A stretch of DNA of 64,000 nt from an uncultured Kiritimatiellota bacterium. GTDB taxonomy: Bacteria > Verrucomicrobiota > Kiritimatiellia > RFP12 > UBA1067. The translations under genes and the position numbers were made by a program. The notes beneath the pieces were generated by a model. That model saw only the letters and a list, made by a program, of their open reading frames with translations, did no database searches and was not told the origin of the DNA. Positions 15,664-25,452 of the stretch are shown one piece after another. The stretch covers positions 1-64,000 of the forward strand of contig CAKTZA010000003.1 in the NCBI GenBank assembly GCA_934635045.1, given 5' to 3'. Within the stretch, counting starts at the first letter, position 1; the number at the start of each line of letters is the position of its first letter.

Positions 15664-18600
15664 ATGGCTAAAGAACACGAAAACGCAGAATCGCAACCGT
15701 TGCCGACAGCTTGGACGCTTCCGGCGGCAAAATCCTGCAGGTTCAAAGTCGCGTGCGAGGGCGAAGAGTCCGCGTATGAGGTGATTAATCCAGGCGACGC
15801 GATGTTGCTTCTCGACGAGTCTGGCGAAATTGCATGGGGTGTCAGGCGGGTGTTCTTCGTGAGGCGTGAGCGCGACAGGAGCATTATATACTTCGACAGG
15901 TTCCTGGATTTTGAAAGGACAATGCCTTTGCAGACGATCCGTGGTGGCGCGCAAACGCTTCGTAAAATCGATTTGGAGCAGATCGACGACGTTCTGGCTT
16001 CTTATCAGTCAGGACGACCCAAGGATCCGTCCATACCGGAAGACGAGGAGTTGCTACCGCTCGACTTCTCTGAACTTTGCGAGATGGAGGTCGGTGACGA
16101 TTCAAAGGGGCAGACGCGGGCTTATGTTCGAGAGCTTCTTGAAACCGTCGTAGCGGATGATTTGCTCGGCCCTGCGCTGGGACCGCACGAGGAGATCGTC
16201 GGCATGAGCGTCAGGGATAGGTACATCCTTGGCCGCCTTGGGCCTCGAAGGGTAGAGAGTGGGAGTGGGAGTGGGAGTGGGGAATGCAACTCCGCACTTC
16301 CCACTTCGCACGCGCACTTATTGAAGAGTGCGCAAGACGAGGGGGTGGAAATGACCGAGGACGGCGAGGCACAGACCGAGAACAAGGACGGAAACGCCGA
16401 TCACATTGACCATGGCGACTCGAAAATGGGCGCCTCGGACATCGCAGAAGAGGAGGTTGCCGAGGACGTTGTCGATGGAGATGATATCTTGCGCTCGAAT
16501 TCGCTTGTGCCTTCTTCGATGGGGTTGACATTCTGCATTGATGAAAGTCTCCCAGACATTGAGGTTGAAGCGAGGTGGGGCAGTTACTATCGCACCGACA
16601 GCGAAACGGCCTTCAGGGATAACGGAAAGCCGTTCAAGTGCTGGAAGCGCGTCCCGCTCGGCGGCAAGCAGGTCTTGAAGCTGGCGGAAGGCAAGATAGC
16701 CTCTTTCAACCCCGACAATTCGATAGGGCAAGTCTGCGTCGTCGGCTCTGTGTCGAAGCCGGTGGAGGGCTCAAGACTTGTCACACTCTTTCTCGTCAAC
16801 AAGCAAGAGGAACGTAAAGAGCTTCGTGATGCGGCTTGGATTTTCCAGCCGGAGCTGATTGTGCGCTCGCCCGATGGGAAGGCGATATTCAGGAAGCGCC
16901 CGCTGCAGAACCTTTCCAAAGACGACGAGGAGATGAAATCGCTCGACATGCTCTATCGCCGAAAGGTCGAGTTCGCGGTCGGACACAACATTTCCGTCCA
17001 TGCGGTTGCCTCCGAGGGCGATTACGAACTGGCGACCGAGGTGAGAACGGTGTCGATTCCGCATTTCGAGGTTCCTGCCACGGAAGTGCCAGGGGCTTTT
17101 GATGGCGACCGCCCCGTTCTGAAAGACATCGCGTCCAAGCACCTCCTTGACATGTATGAAATCGCCAAGTGCGTTGAGGATGGAGACTCGGCAAAGATCG
17201 ACGCGAGCGCAATAGGCCTCATCGTTGATGACTATGCGGCGTGGATCGAAGAACAGAAAGCCATTGCGCAAACAAAGGGATTCTCTTTTTTCAAGAAATC
17301 CGCAGAGATCAACCTTAAGAAGTGCGAGAGTATTCTCGCCCGTCTGCGCGAAGGCGTCAAGACGCTCAAGAACGACGCCAATGCGAGAAAGGCCTTTGCG
17401 TTCGCCAATACAGCGATGGCGGAACAGCGCATACACTCCATCTTTTCGCTGCTAAGGCGGCAGAAGCAAAATCCCGGCATTGAGGAAATCAGGAACGCCG
17501 TGAAGAACCACGAATGGCGTCCGTTCCAGCTGGCATTCATCTTGTTGGCGATTCCATCGCTCGCCGATCCTACGCACAAGGATCGGACGTGTTCGGCCGA
17601 TGCGTTCGCCGACCTCCTGTGGTTCCCCACGGGCGGCGGCAAGACCGAGGCGTACCTCGGTGTAGCTGCGTTCGCAATGGCTGTCAGACGGCTTCAGGGG
17701 AATCTTGGTGGACTGGACTCCAGCCGTGGGCTTGCCGTAATTATGCGTTATACCTTGCGTTTGCTGACGGTTCAGCAGTTCCAGCGCGCGGCCACGCTCA
17801 TTTGCGCGATGGAGAAAGCCCGCAGCGAGCATCCAGAAACGTGGGGCAAAGAGCCGTTCTCGCTTGGGCTGTGGGTTGGCAACAAGACGACGCCCAATAG
17901 CTACAAGGATAGCCGTGACATCGTCCGTAAGGCGCATGAAGGCAATCCGTCCAGCGGTGCCACTCCTGCGCAGCTGACGACCTGCCCGTGGTGCGGTGCG
18001 GATATACGTGAAGGAACAGACGTTGTTTGTCACGATGAAGACATGACGACAAGGCTGTTCTGTAGCGATTTCGAGTGCGATTTTTCGCAGCACAAGCACG
18101 AGTCGGGAATACCGGTTAAGACTGTCGATGACGAAATGTATCATCGCCCGCCGTCCATGATGATAGGCACCGTGGACAAGTTCGCGCAGATGGCTTGGCG
18201 CGGCTCGGTCAGGACACTTTTCGGCAAGGCTGAAAAGGAATGCGTCAGACATGGGATCATCTGTCCTGACGATGATTGCAACGGTTTCCATGTGAAGCCC
18301 GCCACGCATCCGAAGGCCATTCAGCAGATACGTCCGCCGGATTTGATCATTCAAGACGAGTTCCACCTCATTAGCGGTCCGCTCGGAACGATGGTCGGGC
18401 TCTATGAATCCGCCGTCGACGAACTGTGTTCGTGGTCGTCGGACGGTACCAACAAGATCCATCCAAAAATCGTGGCCTCCACCGCAACGGTGCGAATGGC
18501 CGACGAACAGATAAACCGCGTGTTTTACCGCAAGTGTTCCGTCTTCCCGCCGAGCGGCATCGACATCGAGGACAATTTCTTCTCGAAACAGCGGCCTACG

Positions 18601-19761
18601 GAAGACAAGTTCGGACGTGACTACATGGGCGTATGTGCCCTTGGAACGTCGAGACCAGCGGCGCTGATCCGCACCTACGTTGCGTTCCTCACGGCTGGGC
18701 AGACGCTATTCGACAGCTTCGGGAGGCTCGCAGACCCCTACATGACGGTCATCGGATACTTCAATTCGCTGCGGGAACTCGGCGGCATGCGCCGCCTTTC
18801 CGAAGACGACGTGCAGACCCGTAGCTACCGCGTGGCGCTTGACAGTCGTGTAAGGCGTCCTGGACTCTCGCAACGCCGTGTCACGATGATTGACGAGTTG
18901 ACCTCCCGAGTCAGCAGCCGTAGCATCCCTGAAAAGCTGAACCAACTGGAAGTCGAGTTCAAGGCTGGGTACGCCAAGGGAGAGGCGCGTCCAATGGACA
19001 TTGTCCTTGCGACAAACATGCTCTCGGTCGGCGTTGACGTTGACAGGCTTGGACTGATGATCGCGAACGGGCAGCCGAAAAACACGGCGGAATACATACA
19101 GGCGACAAGCCGCGTCGGGCGAAAGCATCCCGGTGTGGTCTGCACGGTCTTCGCATGGGCGCGACCGCGCGATTTCTCGCACTACGAGGCGTTCGAGCAC
19201 TATCACGCGACGTTCTACAAGCAAGTTGAGGCGCAAAGCGTGACGCCGTTCTCGAAGAGAGCGCTTGACAGGGGACTTACGGGGGCGTTGGTCAGCGATA
19301 TACGCCTTGCGAATGCCGCGTTGAGTGCAAACAGAGGCGCTGCTGAACTCAAGACGGCCATAGACCCGCGAGCGAAACAGGCGACGGACGCATTTTCCGA
19401 CCGCGCGGCGCATGTTATGGACAATGAAGCGGGGAACGCCGTTAGAGACGAGCTGAAGGACAGGATCGACAGGTGGGTCAAGGCCGCGACGCAGGCCGGA
19501 AGAACACTCGGCTACGAAACGGAGTCCAAGGCAGGTGAAGTCGTCGGGCATCTAAAGCGTCCAGGACTCGCCATGTGGGACAAGGAAACCGTGCCGACGT
19601 CCATGCGAGAGGTCGAGAGTAGTGTTCGTCTCATCATGAACAAGAGCACGATAGACGGGGACGGAGGGCCAAAGCAATGGGAGTTTCGTCCGGCCGATGA
19701 CGAATCCGAGAGTTCCGAAGGAACGCAGGCCACCGAAAACGACACAAGAGCAAAGGAGTAG
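15664..19761 (+). CDS. drmA: DrmA: DISARM core helicase
   Basis: 1,365 residues, with AGGAGG at 15650-15655 before the ATG. It is an SF2 helicase: Walker A PTGGGKTEAYLG with Lys660, a DEFH Walker B at 898-901 (IIQDEFHLISG), STATV as motif III, and a C-terminal RecA domain with NMLSVGVDVDRLGLMI and QATSRVGRKHPG. A zinc-ribbon-like CPWCGADI with later CxxxxCDF lies between the lobes. DrmA pairs with DrmB to form the DISARM core that loads on DNA ends and blocks phage DNA. The 200 or so residues after the in-frame repeat at 16253-16317 are acidic and low in complexity (AEEEVAEDVVDGDD). The next gene, drmB, is 3 bases away. Confidence 0.93.
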   Translation: MAKEHENAESQPLPTAWTLPAAKSCRFKVACEGEESAYEVINPGDAMLLLDESGEIAWGVRRVFFVRRERDRSIIYFDRFLDFERTMPLQTIRGGAQTLRKIDLEQIDDVLASYQSGRPKDPSIPEDEELLPLDFSELCEMEVGDDSKGQTRAYVRELLETVVADDLLGPALGPHEEIVGMSVRDRYILGRLGPRRVESGSGSGSGECNSALPTSHAHLLKSAQDEGVEMTEDGEAQTENKDGNADHIDHGDSKMGASDIAEEEVAEDVVDGDDILRSNSLVPSSMGLTFCIDESLPDIEVEARWGSYYRTDSETAFRDNGKPFKCWKRVPLGGKQVLKLAEGKIASFNPDNSIGQVCVVGSVSKPVEGSRLVTLFLVNKQEERKELRDAAWIFQPELIVRSPDGKAIFRKRPLQNLSKDDEEMKSLDMLYRRKVEFAVGHNISVHAVASEGDYELATEVRTVSIPHFEVPATEVPGAFDGDRPVLKDIASKHLLDMYEIAKCVEDGDSAKIDASAIGLIVDDYAAWIEEQKAIAQTKGFSFFKKSAEINLKKCESILARLREGVKTLKNDANARKAFAFANTAMAEQRIHSIFSLLRRQKQNPGIEEIRNAVKNHEWRPFQLAFILLAIPSLADPTHKDRTCSADAFADLLWFPTGGGKTEAYLGVAAFAMAVRRLQGNLGGLDSSRGLAVIMRYTLRLLTVQQFQRAATLICAMEKARSEHPETWGKEPFSLGLWVGNKTTPNSYKDSRDIVRKAHEGNPSSGATPAQLTTCPWCGADIREGTDVVCHDEDMTTRLFCSDFECDFSQHKHESGIPVKTVDDEMYHRPPSMMIGTVDKFAQMAWRGSVRTLFGKAEKECVRHGIICPDDDCNGFHVKPATHPKAIQQIRPPDLIIQDEFHLISGPLGTMVGLYESAVDELCSWSSDGTNKIHPKIVASTATVRMADEQINRVFYRKCSVFPPSGIDIEDNFFSKQRPTEDKFGRDYMGVCALGTSRPAALIRTYVAFLTAGQTLFDSFGRLADPYMTVIGYFNSLRELGGMRRLSEDDVQTRSYRVALDSRVRRPGLSQRRVTMIDELTSRVSSRSIPEKLNQLEVEFKAGYAKGEARPMDIVLATNMLSVGVDVDRLGLMIANGQPKNTAEYIQATSRVGRKHPGVVCTVFAWARPRDFSHYEAFEHYHATFYKQVEAQSVTPFSKRALDRGLTGALVSDIRLANAALSANRGAAELKTAIDPRAKQATDAFSDRAAHVMDNEAGNAVRDELKDRIDRWVKAATQAGRTLGYETESKAGEVVGHLKRPGLAMWDKETVPTSMREVESSVRLIMNKSTIDGDGGPKQWEFRPADDESESSEGTQATENDTRAKE
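16253..16317 (+). repeat. In-frame palindromic repeat, copy C (drmA)
   Basis: Left arm of four GTGGGA units, core GGAATGCAACTCCGCACTTC, right arm CCACTTCGCAC. It reads SGSGSGECNSALPTSHAHL within drmA. The core CNSALPTSH is identical to that of copy A in drmD. Confidence 0.75.
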
Positions 19762-19764
19762 GAC

Positions 19765-21621
19765 ATGGCGAACGATTGCAGAGTGGGGAACATCCGTCCC
19801 AGCCAGCTCATCTGGACTTACGGTCCGGGGGCGATGATAGACCTTCCGAACTTCTCCGTCATGACGATGGGACTTGATTACTGGAAACAGAGCGAGTGCA
19901 AGCCCATTGAGGAGCCGAGACTTCTTGAGCAGGTGCGCAAGATGTGCGGCCCGCAGGTCAAGTTCCTGTTCCAGCCGCCCGCTTCGGAGGTGGACGACGA
20001 TTCTCCGCACAATCCGAAATCTTACGTAGGTGTGCCGGTCCAGCCGTTTCCGCGCTGGTTCAGGTGCGTGAAGTGCGGACTTCTCGCAACATACGATTCA
20101 GGCCTCTTTGAAATCAAGGAAAACTTCTACAGGCCGGAGAGAACGCGATTTGTCCATGCCAATTGTCCAAAGGGATTCAAAGGGAAGCCTGTCGATGCAG
20201 TCCCCGTGCGTTTCCTTGTCGCCTGCAAGAACGGCCACATTGACGAATTCCCCTGGCGGTGGTTTGTCCACGATGGCCCGACAGACTGCACGGCCCCCCT
20301 CTACTTCTATGAAAAAGGTGCGTCACTCCAGACGGAGAACCTCTGGGTTGAATGTCGGCAATGCAACAAGAAGAAGTCGATGGCAATGGCCTTCGGCGCA
20401 ATCGGCGAACAGACTCTGCCGGCATGCCGAGGGCATCATCCGCATCTTGGGCATGATACGGACAGCTTCAGCGAATGCAAGGAGAAGATTCGGCCGATTC
20501 TTCTTGGCGCGTCAAACAGCTGGTTTCCCGTGACAATGTCCGTCCTTGCAATCCCCACACGGGAAAACGAGCTTGCTCAACTCGTTGCGGACAATTGGAA
20601 GGCTTTAAGCACCGTAGCAAGCGAAGAAATACTCAAGGCGTTCTTTGCCATGTGGACCGCAACAGGCGACATGTCTGAATTGCGCGCATTTGACATACAT
20701 GAGGTATGGCAGGCGATTCTGAAGGAGCGCGATCCGAGCAAACAGGGCAAGGTGACGCAGGAGGATGTCAAGATTCCCGAATGGAGGGAGCTGACGAGCG
20801 AAAAACCCGTCGGGAAATTCCCGCATTTCCTTTGCAGCCAAGGCACCGTCCCGGAAGTGTTCTCGGGCGTGCTGAAGAAGGTGGTTCTTCTCGAGAGACT
20901 CCGCAAAGTAAACGCGCTGGTGGGTTTCACGCGCATTGAGGCGCGGGATGAATTTGCGGACAACGCCACCGCGCCATCCCGACTCGGTAAAGGCGCTCCG
21001 ACATGGGTGCCGGCTTGCGAGGTGTTCGGCGAGGGGCTGTTCCTGCAGTTCGACGAACAGGCTGTAAAGGACTGGGAAGAACTACCTGCCGTAAAGGAAG
21101 AGCGCAAACGTCTTGAAATCGGCTACAGGAGTTGGCGTACCAATCGGGGGCTTGATGCGTCAAAGGGTTTCCCCGGCGCAAGGTACTACATGCTTCATAC
21201 GCTGGCTCATCTGTTCATACGAGAGTTGGCCCTTGAGTGCGGGTACAATGCAGCCAGCATCCAGGAGCGTATCTACGCCCAGGGCGGTGACAATCCTATG
21301 GCGGGAATTCTTGTCTATACGGCTGCTTCCGATTCTGACGGTACGCTTGGGGGGCTGGTGGAACTTGGAACGCCGTCGAGACTTGAGCAGATCATGCGTC
21401 AGGCGATAAGCAGGGCTTCCACATGCTCATCAGATCCGCTTTGCAGCGAACACGATCCTAGCACCGACGGCACGCTTCACGCTTCGGCATGCCATGCTTG
21501 TTCGTTTGTTTCGGAGACCTCATGCGAAACAGGGAACCGCTATCTAGACAGGGCATTTGTAGTCCCGACATATTCCATCAAGGATGCTGCATTCTTCAAT
21601 GGGGTTGCACTCAATGAATGA
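19765..21621 (+). CDS. drmB: DrmB: DISARM DUF1998 protein
   Basis: 618 residues. The C-terminal third is a clear DUF1998 domain: LHTLAHLFIRELALECGY, QERIYA, AGILVYTAASDSDGTLGGLV, then the cysteine-rich CSSDPLCSEH, CHACSFVSETSCE and NRYLDRAFVV. The first part has further paired cysteines (RCVKCG, CRQCNKKK) suggesting a zinc ribbon. DrmB is the obligate partner of DrmA in every DISARM class. AAAGGAG overlaps the drmA stop and serves the ATG at 19765, so the two are coupled. Its TGA overlaps an ATG at 21614 that begins what looks like a truncated drmC. Confidence 0.93.
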   Translation: MANDCRVGNIRPSQLIWTYGPGAMIDLPNFSVMTMGLDYWKQSECKPIEEPRLLEQVRKMCGPQVKFLFQPPASEVDDDSPHNPKSYVGVPVQPFPRWFRCVKCGLLATYDSGLFEIKENFYRPERTRFVHANCPKGFKGKPVDAVPVRFLVACKNGHIDEFPWRWFVHDGPTDCTAPLYFYEKGASLQTENLWVECRQCNKKKSMAMAFGAIGEQTLPACRGHHPHLGHDTDSFSECKEKIRPILLGASNSWFPVTMSVLAIPTRENELAQLVADNWKALSTVASEEILKAFFAMWTATGDMSELRAFDIHEVWQAILKERDPSKQGKVTQEDVKIPEWRELTSEKPVGKFPHFLCSQGTVPEVFSGVLKKVVLLERLRKVNALVGFTRIEARDEFADNATAPSRLGKGAPTWVPACEVFGEGLFLQFDEQAVKDWEELPAVKEERKRLEIGYRSWRTNRGLDASKGFPGARYYMLHTLAHLFIRELALECGYNAASIQERIYAQGGDNPMAGILVYTAASDSDGTLGGLVELGTPSRLEQIMRQAISRASTCSSDPLCSEHDPSTDGTLHASACHACSFVSETSCETGNRYLDRAFVVPTYSIKDAAFFNGVALNE

Positions 21622-21718
21622 CATCTATTCCATCGCAGCGAAAATTGCGGTGCTGTATCCATGCGACACGATTCGGCACATAGCGAGGATTACTCTGTTT
21701 ATTACTCATCAGCCATGA
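21614..21718 (+). pseudogene. drmC: Truncated start of drmC (PLD-family DISARM gene)
   Basis: An ATG at 21614 overlaps the drmB stop by 8 bases, and the frame reads MNDIYSIAAKIAVLYPCDTI plus RHIARI before running into unrelated sequence and a stop at 716-718. DrmC, the phospholipase-D-fold protein that normally follows drmB, begins with just this sort of helical LxxLAxxLPxxxxRxLAxxL pattern. The position, overlap and pattern together suggest that the gene is present but cut off after about 30 codons. The match is short, so this stays an inference. Confidence 0.45.
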
Positions 21719-22660
21719 CAAGTGTCATGGTGGCTAACGGGTCAATTACCAACAACCTCGTTTTTTACTATCCAGGATACGACACCGATCCCAGCAATCC
21801 CAACACGGACGCTGACGGGCTTACGGACTACGAGGAGCTCTTCGTCTACAATACCAATCCGCTTAATCCGCACTCCGTATGCGATACCTACTGCGACGGC
21901 ATAGCGGTCAAGATAGGCGACATCAATCCGTTTTCATATCCCGAAGGCTCGACGAACACCGTTCTCGAACACGTGTTTTACTCAGGAACGACGAACGGTG
22001 CCTTCGCCTATCCGCAGTCATCCGACAGCATGGCTGTACTGGAGGTGTCCGTGTCCGGCTCTGGGTTGACTTGCACATGGCGAGGCAACGGCAACGTCGA
22101 GGTCGAGAACAATCCGCCGAGGGCGGCGACGATCATCACGTACAAGTCATACCGCCTGCGGCTCATGGACGCCAACGGAGCCAGTTTCAGCCGGACGGAG
22201 AGATCCGGCGACGTCAATCTCGCGGGCGTCTGCCCGAGTTCAGCCGTCGGCGACGCAACTCTTGCCTTCTCCCGCAACGGCGAAATCTACTTATACACCT
22301 TGGAACCGCCCCGATTCTGAATGTGACAACCGCCATTTCGTGTTTGTTCACGGATACAATGTGAACGCTTCTCAGGCGCAGCAATGGGCCAATAACGTAT
22401 TCAAGAGGCTGTGGTGGTCTGGGTTGCGTTCGCGTTTCACCGCAGTTGACTGGTATGGAGACGATTCGCAGTTGGCGAACGATGTGTCGCCAAATTACTA
22501 CATCAATCAAAAGTACGATGGAGACATCCCCAGCATCGGCGGAGTAACGTTTTTGTACTACTTGAATCCCAGCTCGCTTGACAGGAATCTTGAGTACAAG
22601 ACAGGCTCAAACCTCAATCCTGCGGAACCCAATCCTGCTGATGGGCATTTTAAGCCATAA
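21661..22660 (+). pseudogene. Frameshifted secreted-type protein with TSP3-like repeats and alpha/beta-hydrolase motif
   Basis: Two open frames are pieces of one gene. The first (to 22320) has a calcium-binding, thrombospondin-3-like run (DTDPSNPNTDADGLTDYEEL and YNTNPLNPHS), then a beta-rich region. The second (to 22660) has HFVFVHGYNVN, the oxyanion-strand motif of alpha/beta hydrolases, followed by KRLWWSGLRSRFTAVDWYGD. Removing one C from CCCC at 22309-22312 joins them as EPPDSECDNRHFVFVHGYNV. The 5' end is missing and the 3' end stops early. It is probably the remnant of a large secreted protein next to the drmC break. A homopolymer sequencing error could explain the frameshift, but not the missing ends. 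Confidence 0.7.
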
Positions 22661-22720
22661 CTGATATCGGCAAATTCCGGTTTCCGTGCATCGGCGGTCT
22701 CGACGGCGGGCATGCGATTT

Positions 22721-22729
22721 TGCTATAAT
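22721..22729 (+). promoter_or_regulatory. Extended -10 promoter of ppdK
   Basis: TGCTATAAT in otherwise GC-rich sequence, 46 bases before the ppdK ATG. No -35 match is present at the right distance, as expected for an extended -10 promoter. Confidence 0.65.
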
Positions 22730-22775
22730 TCGCACAACTGAAACTGAAAAGAGCAAGAGACAAGACTGAAAAGAC

Positions 22776-25418
22776 ATGAAAAAGACTGACAAGAAGTACG
22801 TCTATTTCTTCGGCGCAGGGCAGACCGAAGGCAATGCGAACATGCGCGAGCTCCTCGGCGGCAAGGGCGCCAACCTCGCGGAGATGGCGGGGCTCGGCCT
22901 CCCGGTGCCGCAGGGCTTCACGATCACGACCGAGGCGTGCACGCGCTACTACGACGACGGCCGGAAGATCGCCGCCGACATCGAGCGGCAGGTCCTCGCC
23001 TACATCGAGAAGCTGGAGAAGTCCGCCGGCAAGAAGTTCGGCGACAGGAAGAACCCGCTGCTCGTCTCCGTCCGCTCCGGCGCGCGCGCGTCGATGCCGG
23101 GCATGATGGACACGATCCTCAACCTCGGCCTCAACGAGACGGTCGTCGAGTCGCTCGCGAAGCAGACGAAGAACCCGCGCTGGGCGTGGGACTGCTACCG
23201 CCGCTTCATCCAGATGTTCTCCGACGTCGTGATGGAGGTCGGCAAGAAGCACTTCGAGAAGCTCATCGACGAGATGAAGGCGAAGAAGCGCGTCAAGAAC
23301 GACGTCGACCTCACGGCGAACGACCTCAAGGCCCTCGCCGGGCAGTTCAAGGCCGAGTACAGGGCGGCGATCGGGCGCGACTTCCCGACGGACGCGAAGG
23401 AGCAGCTCTTCGAGGCGATCAAGGCCGTGTTCCGCAGCTGGGACAACCCGCGCGCGAACGTCTACCGCCGCGACAACGACATCCCGTACAGCTGGGGCAC
23501 GGCGGTCAACGTGCAGATGATGGCGTTCGGCAACCTGAACGACAACTCCGGCACGGGCGTCGCCTTCACGCGCGACCCGGCGACGGGCGAGAAGAAGCTC
23601 ATGGGCGAGTTCCTCATGAACGCGCAGGGCGAGGACGTCGTCGCGGGCGTGCGCACGCCGATGCCGATCGCGAAGATGGCCGAGGTGATGCCGAAGGTCT
23701 TCAAGCAGTTCCAGAAGATCTGCGAGACGCTGGAGGCGCACTACCGCGACATGCAGGACATGGAGTTCACGATCGAGAACCAGAAGCTCTTCATGCTCCA
23801 GACGCGCAACGGCAAGCGCACGGCGAAGGCGGCGCTGAAGATCGCGTGCGACCTCGTCGACGAGGGCATGCGCACCGAGAAGGAGGCCGTGCTCATGATC
23901 GAGCCGCGCAACCTCGACACGCTCCTGCACCCGCAGTTCGACGCGGTCGCGCTCAAGGGCGCGAAGCCGGTCGGGCGCGGCCTCGCGGCGTCGCCGGGCG
24001 CGGCGTGCGGCCAGATCGTCTTCACGGCGGCGGACGCGAAGGCGTGGAAGGCGAAGGGCAACAAGACCGTGCTCGTGCGCCTGGAGACCTCGCCGGAGGA
24101 CATCGAGGGCATGAAGGCGGCGGAGGGCATCCTCACCGTGCGCGGCGGCATGACGAGCCACGCGGCCGTCGTCGCGCGCGGCATGGGCGAGTGCTGCGTC
24201 TCGGGCTGCCAGGAGATCGCGATGGACGAGGAGAACAGGAAGTTCGTCCTCGGCGGCAAGGTCTTCAAGGAGGGCGACTGGCTCTCCATCGACGGCTCGA
24301 CGGGCTACATCTACGACGGCGTGATCCCGACGGTCGATGCGACGATCGCCGGCGAGTTCGGCCGCATCATGCGCTGGGCCGACAAGTTCCGCCGCCTGCA
24401 CGTCCGCACGAACGCCGACACGCCGCGCGACGCCCGCAAGGCGCGCGAGCTCGGCGCGGAGGGCATCGGCCTCTGCCGCACGGAGCACATGTTCTTCGAG
24501 GCCGACCGCATCGCGGCGTTCCGCGAGATGATCTGCGCCGACACGGTCGAGGAGCGCGAGCTCGCGCTCGCGAAGATCCTGCCGTACCAGCAGGACGACT
24601 TCGAGCAGCTCTTCGAGGCGCTGGAGGGCAAGCCGGTCACGATTCGCTTCCTCGACCCGCCGCTGCACGAGTTCGTGCCGCATTCCGAGGACGAGATCAA
24701 GCTGCTCGCGAAGAGCCAGCACAAGACGGTCACGCAGATCGAGGAGCTGATCGAGTCCCTGCACGAGTTCAACCCGATGATGGGCCATCGCGGCTGCCGC
24801 CTCTGCGTCACGTACCCGGAGATCGCCCGCATGCAGACGACGGCGGTCATCCGCGCGGCCGTCAAGGTGCAGAAGGCGCATCCGACCTGGTCGGTCAAGC
24901 CGGAGATCATGATTCCGCTCACGTGCGACGCGAAGGAGCTGAAGTTCGTCAAGGAGATCGTCGTCAAGACGGCGAACGCCGAGATCGCGCACGCCGACGT
25001 CAACATCGCCTACAAGGTCGGCACGATGATCGAGATCCCGCGCGCGGCGCTGACGGCGGACGAGATCGCGAAAGAGGCGCAGTTCTTCTGCTTCGGCACG
25101 AACGACCTCACGCAGATGACCTACGGCTTCTCGCGCGACGACGCGGGCAAGTTCCTCGCGGCGTACTACGACAAGAAGATCTTCGAGAACGACCCGTTCG
25201 CGAAGCTCGACCAGAACGGCGTCGGCAAGCTCATGGAGATGGCGCTCCGGCTCGGCAAGGGCGTCCGCCCGAACCTCCACTGCGGCATCTGCGGCGAGCA
25301 CGGCGGCGACCCGACCTCGGTCGAGTTCTGCCACCACCTCGGCCTCGACTACGTCAGCTGCTCGCCGTACCGCGTGCCGATCGCGCGCCTCGCGGCGGCC
25401 CAGGCGGCCCTGCGGTAA
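22776..25418 (+). CDS. ppdK: Pyruvate, phosphate dikinase
   Basis: 880 residues, the standard length. It interconverts pyruvate, ATP and phosphate with PEP, AMP and PPi; in anaerobes it often works in the glycolytic direction. Visible features: the N-terminal ATP-grasp start (GGKGANLAEMAGLGLPVPQG), the phosphohistidine block GGMTSHAAVVARGMG with His462, and the PEP/pyruvate domain with GLCRTEHMFF, NPMMGHRGCRL and HCGICGEHGGDP. It has its own extended -10 promoter and very GC-rich third positions, marking the switch from the island to core genome. The next gene is a uronate-pathway oxidoreductase only 34 bases on. Confidence 0.97.
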   Translation: MKKTDKKYVYFFGAGQTEGNANMRELLGGKGANLAEMAGLGLPVPQGFTITTEACTRYYDDGRKIAADIERQVLAYIEKLEKSAGKKFGDRKNPLLVSVRSGARASMPGMMDTILNLGLNETVVESLAKQTKNPRWAWDCYRRFIQMFSDVVMEVGKKHFEKLIDEMKAKKRVKNDVDLTANDLKALAGQFKAEYRAAIGRDFPTDAKEQLFEAIKAVFRSWDNPRANVYRRDNDIPYSWGTAVNVQMMAFGNLNDNSGTGVAFTRDPATGEKKLMGEFLMNAQGEDVVAGVRTPMPIAKMAEVMPKVFKQFQKICETLEAHYRDMQDMEFTIENQKLFMLQTRNGKRTAKAALKIACDLVDEGMRTEKEAVLMIEPRNLDTLLHPQFDAVALKGAKPVGRGLAASPGAACGQIVFTAADAKAWKAKGNKTVLVRLETSPEDIEGMKAAEGILTVRGGMTSHAAVVARGMGECCVSGCQEIAMDEENRKFVLGGKVFKEGDWLSIDGSTGYIYDGVIPTVDATIAGEFGRIMRWADKFRRLHVRTNADTPRDARKARELGAEGIGLCRTEHMFFEADRIAAFREMICADTVEERELALAKILPYQQDDFEQLFEALEGKPVTIRFLDPPLHEFVPHSEDEIKLLAKSQHKTVTQIEELIESLHEFNPMMGHRGCRLCVTYPEIARMQTTAVIRAAVKVQKAHPTWSVKPEIMIPLTCDAKELKFVKEIVVKTANAEIAHADVNIAYKVGTMIEIPRAALTADEIAKEAQFFCFGTNDLTQMTYGFSRDDAGKFLAAYYDKKIFENDPFAKLDQNGVGKLMEMALRLGKGVRPNLHCGICGEHGGDPTSVEFCHHLGLDYVSCSPYRVPIARLAAAQAALR

Positions 25419-25452
25419 GGGGACACACGCCAAGACGAAAGGAACAAGACGC

